Part shown: positions 42,170 to 56,300 of the stretch, one piece after another | How positions within the stretch are numbered: the stretch's first letter is position 1 | Layout of the letters: the number at the start of each line of letters is the position of its first letter | Source: Leptidea sinapis | Lineage: Eukaryota > Arthropoda > Insecta > Lepidoptera > Pieridae | NCBI RefSeq assembly: GCF_905404315.1 | Contig: NC_066291.1 | Span: forward strand, 11,371,501-11,435,500 | Reading direction: 5' to 3' | Length of the DNA: 64,000 nt | Translations under genes and position numbers: made by a program | Notes under the pieces: model-generated | The model's database searches: none | What the model saw: only the letters and a program-made list of their open reading frames with translations | Told to the model about the DNA's origin: nothing

Positions 42170-42395
42170 TTATGCGCAGATCGCCCTGCGTAGTCTGTGG
42201 AACGTGACACAAGCCATTCGGCATTGTGCCCATTGAAATCCCCCAAGACTACGATTTCAGCGGAGGGGATCTGTGCAAGCACGTCGTCAATTGCCGCTTG
42301 AATGCAATTCATGAGATGATCCGTTTCTGCGGTACCACTATGGGGCCTGTAGACACACGCATAGATGCGGACGCGGTCCTCAAAATCTATACAGA
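42170..42395 (-). mobile_element. Non-LTR retrotransposon endonuclease fragment
   Basis: The reverse complement encodes RVRIYACVYRPHSG, then IPSAEIVVLGDFNGHNAEWL and STDYAG. GDFN-x-H is the catalytic block of the AP-type endonuclease of R1/Jockey-like elements. It is a fragment only. Confidence 0.85.
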
Positions 42396-42399
42396 GTCT

Positions 42400-42645
42400 A
42401 CTATCTATCTACTCCGGTCCTCGACACTAACCTATGCGAAACATAGCGGCACTAGGCCGCTACTTCACGCCGTTATTCTGTGCGAGTGTGGTAATTAGCC
42501 CGGACAAGTCTTGCCCGATTGTGCTGACGTCATAAGACAGCAGCGTGACTCTCTCACTTCTAAAAAGCTCTTAGTCGCCTCTTACGACACCCTTGGGGCT
42601 TGGACTCCCCTATTCTTTGTACGCCCCGGGGATGGTACATTAAGT
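42400..42645 (-). repeat. Dispersed repeat ending TACGCCCCGGGGATGG
   Basis: Shares CCTATGCGAAACA and GCGGCACT...CCGCTACTT with 23990-24100 and the CGCCCCGGGGA end with 14290. Likely part of the same LINE as the endonuclease fragment. Confidence 0.5.
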
Positions 42646-42649
42646 TCAA

Positions 42650-43420
42650 TCGTAACCGGCAAAAACCAATAGCGGTTAACTAAAAATAATATAAGGCTAA
42701 TTAAATTCAGCTTTTATTATTTGATCCTAGGCTCGGAAATTATATTTATATTATGTCTAGATAGAAACGACACCTAAAACAGATAGTGGGATAGTATTGG
42801 ATAGTCGATAGCAATCGAATTGGATTAACTGACACAGTGGCACATAACCAAGAATATATTTTATATTATTATAATTTTCAACTTTTAAGTAAAAGTACTC
42901 TGTGAATATAACAATAAAACATACCAAAACTATACATTGTGTTCAAAAGCCCCTGCACGATATTTGACACGGGTATGTAGTTAAATGCGGAGACACCACA
43001 AAAAAAACACCTTATTAAACGCTGCAGTAAAAAAAACATTTCAAATTGAATTTTGTTAAAAATCTTGAGGACCCCTGACTTATTTATTCTATCAGTAAAT
43101 GAATGTCATTGCTCTGAACTCGGTAAAATGTACTTATTCATGTGGACCAATGGCGGATAGCACACAACAGCTGTGCGGCGACTCAAACAACAGACTGGGG
43201 CAAACTAGAGCACACCGCTGTGTCACAGATGTGCACCGCTGTCAATTACACTCACCCATTTATTTATGCATTTGGCATGCTTTTGGAACGGATGTGCAAA
43301 TTTTGCGCTCGCGTTAATTGCGTGATGTTTGGTTTTATAACTTATAGTTTGTTAGTTAGTGATCGTTTTTGTGCGTCATGTACTTGAATGAAGAGTATTT
43401 TAACATGCTTATGCCTAGGG
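42650..43420. other. Intergenic stretch, no recognised gene
   Basis: Two overlapping plus-strand open frames at 43099-43387 have no known motif and no splice support. Confidence 0.4.
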
Positions 43421-43439
43421 CACAATAATTGCTACTACG

Positions 43440-43920
43440 CAGCTCGCGCTCGTAGGTATTAAGAACAAAGTTTCGAACTTCCGCTCGGTTTGGAGTTGCC
43501 GTTTCGCATTGCTTTCCAGCGCCTGCACATGCGACAGTACACCATGGGAAGCGTCCACTCAACATGATGGAGCTTCTCAACATTGCTCACGCGTCGTTTG
43601 AGAGTATCTCCAAGAAAAGTACGGCACTCGATGGATTGGACTCGGTGGTCCTGTCGCTTGGTCGCCACGGTATCCCCGGTCAAGGTCAACTTCACGCCAC
43701 TCAAATTTTACACGGGGACACTTGAAGGAATACCTGTTCCGAAAAATTTCCAACACTGAAGAAATGAGAGCCCGGATCATTACAGTTTTTGATACGATTA
43801 AGACTGACGCAACGGTGTTACAACTGCCCATGCCAATATCGTGAATGTTGCACTATGTGCATCGAAATCAGTGGTGGTCACGTCGGGCAGAACCTGCAGT
43901 TGAGAGGCGCTAAGAAATTG
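43440..43920 (+). pseudogene. Tc1/mariner-superfamily transposase C-terminal remnant
   Basis: A decayed plus-strand frame gives GGPVAWSPRYPRS, then RGHLKEYLFRKISNTEEMRA and RIITVFDTI, matching the common WPPRSPDL...WGHLK..V...EE.R.RI end of such transposases in Lepidoptera. The PRSPDL aspartate is lost. Subfamily not assigned. Confidence 0.6.
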
Positions 43921-44293
43921 AAAATAATAATGAATTTGTCAAGTGTTTATTAGTACAAAACGTTCATGTCATTTAGTATAAACTTCAAGCCGGCGAACCT
44001 TTTCATGATATTATAATGTTAGTTAGCTAATCAATGTGGATTGCTGACTATTTCCCGTCACTATCAATGTCATGTTCTGACTCTGACAGATAATTGAAAA
44101 GTCTAAAGTCAAATCTTGACTCCAGTTCCAGTACCTACAGACTTGATGTACCTAAACTAAACTAGTTCGTGTTGAATTTGTGTTGCGAAGAAAGCCGCAT
44201 TTTCTATTTTATCGCCTTTTCTAATGTTTATTGTAGAATGAATTCTCAAGTGTTTTTAGTTATTTTGACGATTGAGACGCATAATTCATAAAT

Positions 44294-44344
44294 ATGCCTC
44301 CAGTGATTTCCAAAAGTAAAAAGAACGGCGGTGCCGAATATGAG
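44294..44344 (+). CDS. Zir: Zir exon 1 (start codon)
   Basis: ATG at 44294; MPPVISKSKKNGGAEYE, then donor GTACGA, phase 0. The short basic, poorly conserved leader is normal for the family. An alternative upstream first exon cannot be excluded. Confidence 0.7.
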
Positions 44345-47300
44345 GTACGATTTTCTAAATTTACAGATTCATTTTTGTTATAAGTTTTTTGTATGATAAA
44401 TTTAATAATTATAATAAATAAATTATTACGAATTTGACTTTTAAGTTCAATCGTAACCGGCACATAAGATGTCCTATTTCCTATTTTAATTTATTTCGTG
44501 AAGCATCATAATATGTCCATTCAACATAATAATATATTTGTACAAATGTTAAAAAATGAATTTAACTTATAAAGTATTGTTAAAAAAAAATACCGTACCG
44601 CAACCAGGCATTGCTGAAAATAAATATTTAAAAATTAAATGAATACAACAAGATTTCAGAATTGAAATGAAAATGGGATTCCATGTTTTTAACTTAATTT
44701 CATCCACAATTTACCCCATATGCACTTTATACCCTTGACCTAGCTGTATCTTCTTGCTAACTACTTTGTTTACATAATATCAGCTTATGCATTGTCTTAC
44801 AAGACTAAGTATTGCTTTGGCTTCCATGTGTTTACATTACAGTAAATTTGTCATAAGTTCTTGTTACACTGGAACATATCATGTTTCAGAATATAATTAC
44901 AAGTAAATGTAATGTCCTGGACTTTGAGAGGTATATACAAGAAAACAAGACATTATTACTTAATGATCCTTTAAGGGATATATTGTTGTATCCATCAGAT
45001 GATGTTTCAGTAAGTATTTTGTAACTAAGTGACAAAAAAGTATAATTAACATAAATCTCCAATGGTAGAGAATGCAGTATTCTATGTGTCATCCATAGCA
45101 TATATCACTGGGAGTATCCAAAGAAATTACAAGCCACAAGAGTTAAATACCATAGTTTCTATCAAAGTATCATTAAGGTGTAAAGGAACTTTCTTACAGC
45201 CATACATGGGATGAATGGATTGATTTTATATACAGTGGTGTACATATAATTAGAAACACTATCTTAAACATTACTACAAGATACTTTGCAAATAAAAATG
45301 TAACAAGAGCACGCATAAAATATGTTCAATGATTTATTATTTATAAGAAATACAAGAAAAATACTTATTAAAAAGTGCTGTTTTAACATAAATTTTTTTA
45401 TAGCCAACTAAATGTATTTTTAAGTATCAATAGTAATGGACAGCTAATTAGAAAAGATACAGTAAAAACTTATATAATTTATAAGAATAAGTAATCAGTA
45501 ATATATTGTTTACATAATACTGTTCAAAGACTAAAAAAATGTGCAGCCTTTATTGTTAATGACAGCTCTGCAACGACATCGCATAAATTCAAGCAATGTC
45601 AGACATTTTTCGAGTGGGGATTGAGTTCCATGCTTTGACAAAAGCTTCATAGTGTTATTTTTGACTGGAGTTGCATTTGTTTGAAACTTTCTTTTTAACG
45701 ACATACCACATATTTTCAAAAGGGATTGGATTCGGACACTGTTGGCCGTGTGTTTAGGGTCATTACCATGAAAGATCCAGGTTACAGGCGAATGGTCGTC
45801 AAAGTAGGGAATCATTATGTCCTGTAATATGTTTTGGTAGTGAAATTGATCCATTGTACCTTCAATCTTTCAAATAGGTACAAGTCCACATCCCGAAAAA
45901 ACAACCCCATTCTTTGATATTGTAGCCTTAACCATGCTCCTTGTGTATTTATAATTGAAAGCATGGTTTGTTTGACATCTAACATAGCGCTTTCCATCTG
46001 AATATACCATGTTTATTTTTGTAACATCTGAGAATATCACTGTTTTCCATTCTCTTACTGTCCAATTAACATATTTTTTCCCTAATAATAAAGGGTTCTG
46101 ACGGTTTTGCTTGATAAGAAGCAGTACCTTTCGAGAAACTCCCCAAACAATTTAGCTTCTACTGATATTCAGCATACAAGTTTTGACGAGATGTTTCTAG
46201 GGTCATCAGGCAAAAAAAATTGCATTTTTATTCTGTTTGGAGCCTTTAAATGGGTCTTGTTTAGCAACACGTACAATTTGCAGATTGTCTCTGGTAGATG
46301 TTTTTCTCGGTTGAGTCTTTAGTTTGGCCGTGTCTTCTATAATAGTCAATATCATTAAAAACTTTCCTTACAGAACATTTAAAATGGTCAGCTATTCTAC
46401 TGTACGTCAACTTTTTTTCTCTAGTTGAAGTGTCACAACTTTTATTTTTGCCCATTCTTTACAAAACATATTTTACACAAAATTCCAATTTGATGTTCAA
46501 TTGCCGCCAAAATGGTAGAATTTTTTTTTATAATTCCAAAAATGGAATGAACCATGGATGCTTATCTAAAGTGTTTCAAATTAGCTGTCCAAGAGGGCAG
46601 TAGCATAAAATACACCTAGATAAGTTTAAACTCTTTTTGTGATGAAAGGTTACATATAATTTGGTTTTTTATATAATTTAAGAATATTTTAATTGAGTGG
46701 GTATATTCTTGCATGATTATTAATGATTGAATTTACATATTTTTCACGAATATTGCACTTTGATTTTATACTTCCAGAATTAATATGCAGTGTTTCTTAT
46801 TATAATATATCCACCACTGTATATTTATATAAAATATTTATTTTTTTATGGAATAGGAAGAGAAATGATCGTACGGGTCACCTGGTGTGATCACCGCCGC
46901 CCACATTCTCTTGCAACACCAGAGGAATCACAGGAGCGTTGCCGGCCTTTAAGGAAGGTGTATGCGGTTTTTTTTTGAAGTTACCCATGTTGTATCGCCC
47001 CGGAAACGCCGCACAAGGAAGCTCATTACTCTGCTTTGTAGTATGATCTAAATTAAGGAGTTACGGATTGTGGTAATCAGGGTAATATATAATAGTAAGT
47101 ATGCACATAAGGGGTTAAACCCAGGTCTGTAATAAATGTTAATACAAAAAAAGCAATTGTGTGGTTTTATGAAACCATGATGAAAGTGAAATTTCTTTCC
47201 ACATAATTACTAATATAAGCATATGTATCGAAATTATATATAATATATTATGTTCTAATCAATAAACAAACAAAATAGTGTGGAGCACTGGCACAAATGA

Positions 47301-50300
47301 GTTATAGTCTATACACTACACGGTCGTTGCTGCGAACTATAGGCGCCGCCCGATCGTCACGCGACATGCAACACACAGACGAAAAAGTTTGAGATGATGT
47401 AATAAAAGATTCACTTTAAAAAAATCTGCTAGAAGTATATATATATATAGCAAATAAAATATTTAATGAGAATACCAATAAAGATTTGTTTTGGGAATTA
47501 AATAAATTCAAATTTGATAGAGTGTTGTGTTGCCTCGACGATGGAGGACTGTGACTACTGCAGTGCCTGACGTTAGAACTGCATCAACATGTCCTCTTCT
47601 CACCAGACAAGCTCTACTCAGCTATGCATCAAGCTGGAATCTTGTACATTACAAATATAGTAACTATTCTGGCTCTTATCACAATTTGCCTAGGTATGTC
47701 ATTTTCCTGTTATGTTTCCTTTGCTTCTTATTATAAATAAGGATTAAATTATTTTTAGTTATAAATAAATGGTTTTGTTGTTAGTAGTAGTAGAAGTAAT
47801 CAATTAATGTTAATAATTATGGTGATAGGGATTTTAGGATACATTCATTGTTTTATATGCCAATTTATTGATTGCTAGTTTTGAATGATTAATTATCCAT
47901 CAAGAATATAGAACGAGAACAAGAGTATAGAACATATGAAGTATGTGTTCGGGTTGATACCAGAAATCAAATTCCACCACCGGACATTACGCCAATATGC
48001 TAAATTCCACCCGCATGTTGACGTCAGGAATTTTACAACGGCATTTTTTGTGCGAAGCTTCTTGCCTCGCAGAACCACTTCGTGTAATCAAATTACCGGC
48101 TGCAGTCTTTCGGAACCGATACATCTTATTGACCTTCAAATTTACAGAATGCTCCCAACTTAAAGGCCGGCAATGCATTACATTTGCTTGTTTGCCCCTT
48201 CTGATATAAAAACAATAATCGTAATAATATAATATAATAATAATAAAACAATAAATGCCACACATTACATATTTTTTCAAACAAATAATTTATAGAAATG
48301 TTAGCAAGGCCAAATAAATAGTTTTTAGAATTTATGTCTGCTTTTTGTGCACAAGAAACTCTGAAATCCCTAAAGCGATTTATACTGATGGGTTGTGGCT
48401 AGCTCTCGTAACATTACATATCTGCTTAAATGATTCATTCCAATTACTTCTCTAACTATATTTCATATTTATAAGAACTATAGTACAGTTAATTGCAATA
48501 ATACAAGGAAATCTACGCAGGCGCCTACTCGTGATTATATTATGTGCCTTAGTTTTTTATTCTTACCATCTTTCTTTTGACTCGAGACTCAATCAATTCG
48601 ACACGTGTTTCGCCTACACACGATGCATCCTCAGGAAATGTTGACTCGCCTAATTCTGACAAAACTTAGCGGAATTTACACTCAACAAAAATAACAATAT
48701 ATGGATAGTAAGTTAGAAAGATAAATTTTCATTTTATTTCTTTGTTCATTTGGTTTATTATAAACCTATATAGGTTTGCAAGCAATATTATAATGTACCT
48801 AAATATATCTATTAAATGAATTTTAAGTGGTTTGTATGTTATAAACATTGTTTATCATACTCATAAACTATATTATGATAATACCTACAAAAGATCTGGA
48901 ATTTTTTATTTGTTAGACAATTAAGTTAATAAATGGAGTAAATTTTCATTGAAATCGTTATATATTATTGGAGACTGTAAGGACTCTTTTATTATTATAT
49001 TTGGTATATAATTCAAATAATAACAATTGTCTTGTAAAGTTTACCAAAGCAATGTAACAACATTGAATGTGGGTGTTGTGTACACACATAATGTGTGCTA
49101 ACATCACAAATTAATTAGCAAACCGTTTAATATTGTTTTCGTGGTAATACTAATAATACTAACCTTTTAGAAGGTGATTAGGTTTGACCGATGCTTAGAA
49201 CTATTGCTGTTAGACTTTTTAATGTAATGAAACATAAACTAGTGAAACACTAATCAAATAATTTCAGGCCTTTAGATAACAAACTACTTCCGGAAGTATA
49301 TGATATAGATACTGAAGCGGAAACTGAACATGAAGCTCAAACTAAAGTTGATATTGGAACCAAAGAAGGATACCTGCTCAAAGGACCAGAGATCGGTTCA
49401 GAAAGAATATTTAGTAATCTTGCCTCGAAGTCATTTAAGAAACGTTATTGCTCAATGGTCAAGGAAGCCGATGGAACTTACATACTTGAAGTGTATAAAG
49501 ACGAAAAGAAAACCGATACCAAACTTACTATTGTTATGGACTTTTGTTCCGATGTCGTTAGGGTATGTTTGTTACTTATTTTAAAATGAATACAAACAGG
49601 TAGTACAGTGTGACTCAATGTTTAACTAACTTATATTTTTTTACTGCTTTAATTATGTTGCGTCGTTCTTGAACTGGCAACTTACAAAAATTCCCATAAG
49701 GCCCTGGCTATGGATTTGTTATTCGTGCTGTCACAGTACTCAAAACGCATGTATGGAACAAATACCCTTCTACCCACAAATTCTCTATAACTTCTATGAC
49801 TCACCATCAGACGACCAGAGGCTCATTTGCCCTCATATTGTTATAATATGTGTAATTTATTTCTGGGATAATGTTTAATATGCTTGTGCAGTTTGCAATC
49901 AATTTTTTGACATGATTATGCTTTTGAAATTGTAGAACACGAAACGCGGTAGATTTTGTTTTGAATTACGAATGTCGGGTAACAAAGGATACACATTTGC
50001 GACTGAAACAGAAGACGATATGAACGAATGGATCAATGCATTCAAAGCGGCCCTAAAGAAAACTCCTGAATTGGAATGTCATCAAAATGACGAAATTCTT
50101 GACAAAGGTAGAAATTTTTTTGGACCTCCATTCTCTATGCTTTATTTTCTCTATTTGTGTGTATAATTTCCAAATATTTTGTCATTATAACATCTGTAGG
50201 TTTTAGCAGGATTTGATATGAAAATTGTTACTTGTAATATGGTTAGAGTAAGTCATCTTTTCGGTTGATATAACATTATAAGGAACGATAGTTGCAGAGA

Positions 50301-53300
50301 TTTGCCTCCACCAGACTGTTCTGGGGACATTTAAGCCCCTAGGTTGCTGAAACCGATTCTGGTCAGTCGCCTTATCAACTGTGTGGTTATACTGCCATTA
50401 CTCGGGTGAACCTGCCACACTTGCAGGTGAGGACTGCGATAGGGACAGGAATTATGGTTGATCCGTTTTCCTTCTTCTGCTAATATAATCCGAAACAGCT
50501 CTGGAAAAAACTTAAAAACACGAAGAACACGCGCTCTTAATAAGGAGTTAAAATGTGTAAATATGATGATTAGTTTGATGATGAACTCGCATTGAGTAGT
50601 GTGGATGGCTCAAAAGACTTTTAAGATAATAGTTTAAGTCGAATAGTGAAGTAAAGCCCGTCAACACCTAAATGTGGACTTTTCAACAAACCCTGCAAAT
50701 TTTAGATGCAGATATATCTCTAACGGCAGAACCGCCTCCCCCAACTTACGGCACGTTGAAGGGATTGGAACAGAGTATGAACCCAATGCTGATGCGATAC
50801 TCCCGCGAAACCGATATGTCGATCGCAGCCGCGCGGAACGAATGCAGATCGAACCTCTTCCATATGCCCTACAAGAGGTCACCTTCGCCGGAACCACAAT
50901 TAGAACCATTCAAGTACGTACAAACAGGCTAAGTTCACCGATAACAGCTATGAGTACAATAAGCATATTATGAAACTTTGTTTCGAACAATGTTTGATTG
51001 TCAATGAACAGATAATTTTGTCATAACTGTGGGTTATCCTTTTATATTCTTATCTTTGATACTTGTTTAATAATGAGTTAAGCAGCGTTTAAACGGATGT
51101 ATATTTTTTTCTTGTTAAAAACACTTGCCTTAAAATATATTTACGGGTGGCTATTGTGACGGTTACATGATACGTGCAACGGCACTGAAATATCGGGAGG
51201 TATTCGTCGTGATTGAATAAAAAAGGGCATACAATATAATCTAAAAATTATTTATGTCAGCCAACAATTTACATTGGTAAATGATCAATTTATTTTTTCA
51301 ATTTCTTTCAACTTTACTGAAATTTTTCAGGTGACCTTAGATCAATTTAGTCATATACTCGTCCGCTGGCAACCAGTATAAGAAATACTTTTTTAAATAC
51401 TAGGTTTTATTCATGTAATATTTTTAGAGAACATTTTGGCCAAAGAATATTGCTCAAATGCGAAAGCTTGAAGTTTAGACTGCAAGCGCCTATAGACGGT
51501 GACAAGGAGTTGCTCTGCCAAGTGGAGCCGTACTTTACATACCTGGCGGTGTACGACGCGAGAAACGGCCGGAAAGTAACGGAGAACTTTCATTTCGACC
51601 TCAATCACGCCGCCGTCAAGGATCTAGTCATCGAGAGCGAGTGCACTAAGTCGCTAATGGAGAACTTTAGCTATGACGTCAAGGTGGACGTTAAACAGAT
51701 TCCCGACGATTGGTTTAGGTCCAAGAGACAGGTATGTTACTGTTTTTATATCATTATAACTAGCAATTCCGTGTTTTTTGTCTTAATTTATTTTTGCACA
51801 CAAATAAAATTTGAACAACAAAATTTTATGAACGAGCGGGATTCGAACCCATGACCTCCGGCGTTCCGTGCCGGTGCTCTAACCAACTGAGCTAACCGTT
51901 CGAATTGATTTTTTTTTTCAAATTTTATTTGTTTATTAATCCTAGAAGTGAGGGTTATCACTTTAAAAATATAACATATTGTTTAGATTTACAAGAGCGA
52001 CATCTCAAGTCTCATTTCCTAATATGCAAGTATTGAGGTTGAGCAGGTTATCAACTATAAAGTAGATCCTGTACATGAAGCCACAACCTGAGAGTTGAAA
52101 AAAGCAAACAGAATTTTATAACGAGGCGGTACTCGAACGGTTAGCTAGCTTAGCAGTCATGGCCCTGAATTTGGTCAAGCCCAGTGTAATTGTAAAAGAT
52201 GTAAAAACTCAAATATTTATGTCCAAAAAAGGATAAGATCACTTAGTGAACGACATAATTATATACCTATATAAATATTACCCATTCGTTGAAGTATGCC
52301 TCAGACCTGAGAAGAACGAGCGCAACAAACTCAGTGGGCATCTTTTTTTAATTAAATTTCGTCACAAAATAATATGGTACAATAAAATTTATTATTATAT
52401 ATACTGACGGCGGTCGCTCCATTTCCAATCTCTGGTATCATTATGAAAGTCATTTAGGTTATAGTAGCCGTAAACGTTTTTTAATAGTTCTTTTGAATTT
52501 CGTAACACAATTATTTTGTACATCTCCTGGGATCATGTTGTAAAAGCATATACATAGCCCCTCAAAAGAATTCGACATAACTGAGTAGTAGGCATAACAA
52601 ATCTCTGTTTGTTTCTGGGGTTTATACATCACAGTTTCTAGCAAATTCGCTAATGTTCCTGCTTATAACAAGTTATTAGGTGCTTTTTTGTCATGTATTC
52701 AAACTAAAATTAATCAAACTGTACCTTATTAGGTACTATTCTATTATATGGTTTTAGAGTTTATTCATTACAAATAAAAATACAAATGTTATGTCTGTCT
52801 ATCCGTCTTTGTCAGACCATCGTTAGTGTATTGCTAAGTATTAATAACTATTATGTGAATCGAAGATCTTAAAAACTTGATTTGGAACCCCCATTGTTTA
52901 AGAGTTAGACTCGTTCTTAACCAGTTTTTAATTATTGAACGTCTGTAAACAATAACAGATGATTGAATTTAGTATCAATTAAATGAATTGAAAATTTTCT
53001 TGGTAATTTGTATTGCGTTTAATATTCATAACAGCTTGATCCCCTTATCAATTATTTGGGGCTATGCGATAGCATAATTAAGTGTCATTAAAATGACTAG
53101 TTTCAAATAGGGAATAGTAGATTGTTAACCGAGTGTCGAAAGAATCAATTCCCGAGGCTGTAGTCCGAGTAGGAATTTATTATATTACCCGTGTTAAACA
53201 CTATACTTTTCATTTCGAATATGAGGAAAATAAAACTAGTTGTCTATCTAAACTATTGCTAATAGGTATATAATAATATTAGTAGTACCTATTTAAAATT

Positions 53301-56300
53301 AACTGTCAAATTAGGACAATTTATGTCGACTTTTTAAATTTTAAACATGGAACTCACCGCGTAATTGTTGCGGTTTATTCCGCTCAAAGTTTGCGCTAAG
53401 TTCACACTGGCTGTTTAGAAAGTCACATGGCCGCATCATTTTTTAAATTAGTTGTTTTTTTACATAAAACTCTTCACTGCAGACAGCAGTTCTATTTTTA
53501 AACTTCATTCCGGCCCTTAGGTGGGAAGTAATTTGTATGAGTTTTTCCCTCTCTATGGAGGGAAGCAGCATTTTCCACCCAATAATCAGATCAAAACAAC
53601 ATTACTTTCCGAGTATGAGAAATGAAAATTATATTTCGTGCAAACATAACAAATAACTTTCGTCAATGAGATAAAACTCTTTACTGTAGCACACAAAATT
53701 GTTATTGATTTTGTGTATCGAAAATTCCACGTTCCCTATGTATTTTGAATTCTGCTCTTATAACTAACTGTTCAATCAAGTTCAAAATCGCTTGTAATTT
53801 GAACCGTCTAAAATTTAAATAGGCTTTAACAAAATCGAAGGGACAAAAATCAGTTCGATAAAATATTTTACATTTTTTAACTTACATCGGTTCAACTTAG
53901 TATTCGTTGGTCCGTCTGTCTGCCAAAACCCTTTATGTGAAAAAAGGTATACTCAGGTCTATATATCAGGTCATACTTCTAAGAAAACGTGTAAAAAGGT
54001 ACGGCTATTTTTATCCCTACACCTATAAACGTATATATCGACACTCGAGGGAATCCAAAATTTATAGGGTATTTTCCGATGACTTAGAAGTATGATATTT
54101 AGCAAGTATACAAGGATAGGGAAAAATTGGAAAACCTTACATTTTTAATTAAATCATAATTTTTTTTATATTTACTTTATTTTGAAACAATCAGAAAATA
54201 TACATTTTTTATATTAAATGATAACCTATTCTTAACAGATCTAGAAGTTCCAATATGTTCAAAGTTGTTGAAGAATGTATAATAAATTGTGCTGTTGTAA
54301 AGGTTATATATCATAACAGTTGCATAAGATCATTTAATTGAAAAGGTAAATTAATCCTAACTTAACAGTGACTTTTAACTAAGTAAGATACATTATTAGA
54401 ATCAAAACTATATTAAACTGCTTAAATAATATGTGCTATTTGAAAGTCAATTTGTCTGTAATATTCTTCTTATATTGAGATAAAGAGCAATGAAATATAT
54501 CATAACTATTGAATAATGTCTAATAATATGTTTGCTTACAATGTCTGATAAAAGTGTTTTTGCGTATTTAGTATTAAAAGGTATATAAAAAGTATCCGTT
54601 GAACGTATGTAGGATCGCGCTGTGTAAAAAATATTTTATCCATTAAGAGTTTTATTAAACATTTATTAGAGTAAATTTTACGAAACCCTCGATTGACGAA
54701 TCCGACTTGAAGTTATTAAATTTAACATTATATAATCGAGTTAAACAATTATAATTTCTCAAATAGAGATTTGTAACTGAATCCAAAAGAGATATAAAAA
54801 CTAAATAATTCAAAACAGTTATATTGATAATGTATTCGTATTACCTGTTTTCAGGTGGTTCTGTCGGTGAATAATCCTCACTCGGACCTGTTTCTAGTCG
54901 TGAGGATAGATAAAATACTACAGGGTCACGTGAACCACGTGCTGGAGCCCTATTTGAAGGCGACCAAGGACCCGCGGTTGGGCCTCAAAGTACACAAGGC
55001 TGTGCAGGCTTATGCGAACCGCGTCGGGAGTTATAGGATGCCATTCGCATGGGCTGCTAAACCTCTGTTTAGGTAAGCTTTTTTTTGTAAATCTGATCTG
55101 TTTGGTGATGTGTGAAATCTATCCTTTTTGCTCTTAATAGTGATTTTTCATTATTATAACACTAGAAATAAGGGATTGCTTGTAACTAATTCATCATAAG
55201 ATACCTAATTTCAGCTTTGAAGGTATACACTTTTAAAATAAAGTCCCAGCCACAGTTCAGGCATTATCTTTATATAAATTTAAATTTTTCATAGCTGTGT
55301 CGTAAATCCTGCTACTACACAGCTGAATATCTAAGTGATCGGACAGCCTGGGACTAGATTATTATTATTTTATAGCAATAGCAATGACAGTACAATATTG
55401 TATAAATAAAATTAAAAAGAGCTCAAAAAGGAATGTTTTTTGAGTTTCTCGCGCCGATTCTTCTCTATCAGAGCGCATTTGTTTCTGAAGCGGTGGTCGT
55501 GTTTGAAGTGACGTCAAAAAGAATCTAAAAGAATCAATTTTGAGAAAATTAATGCCATGCCATTTGACAGGCTTATTTGTTATTACTTGTGAGTCTGATG
55601 CTTACATCTATGCAGCTTACTTAAAATTTGTAGAATACTTTAGATGAAGTAATATTATACCTGTTTATTTCTCCTCACAAATAGATCTTAAAATTAGTAC
55701 AAAATATGTGTTACATTTTTGAACGTAACAGTGTACCAACTGAATATAATGAAACGCGCACTTGACTGTGCTCTGCGCTGTCTTTGCTTATGCTCATCAT
55801 AATCTCAGCTGTCAAATGACTATAAATACTAAATCAAAGATCATGTTTCGCTCACACTCAGCTGAGCTATACGTATGTAGTAGCTACAGATCTCAGGTCG
55901 TGGTTCATACGTCATGCATCATCACTTCCTACATCCATTAAAAAAAAATTCATCCAAGTCGGTGAAATTTATTTAACCTCTTTCGTAGTATAGTAAAGTT
56001 AAAAATATATTAATACATAAATACTTTAGTAGTAAAATGTACATATAACGCATAGAAACTTCTAATGGATTCCTGCTTTGTGTAGTAGAAATAGTAGGTA
56101 CGCTATTCTTATTGTTTACATTACGTACATATCTCGGTCGGAGTGTCTTTAGTTGTAATTTACTAATATCATTCGAATATTATTACTAACGGAGCTCTGT
56201 AATGAATTGTAAACAATCAATTTATATTTGTTCAACAAATATTATCAAATAACATGACATAATATACCTACCACGTATCAAATAACATGACATATTTTGC

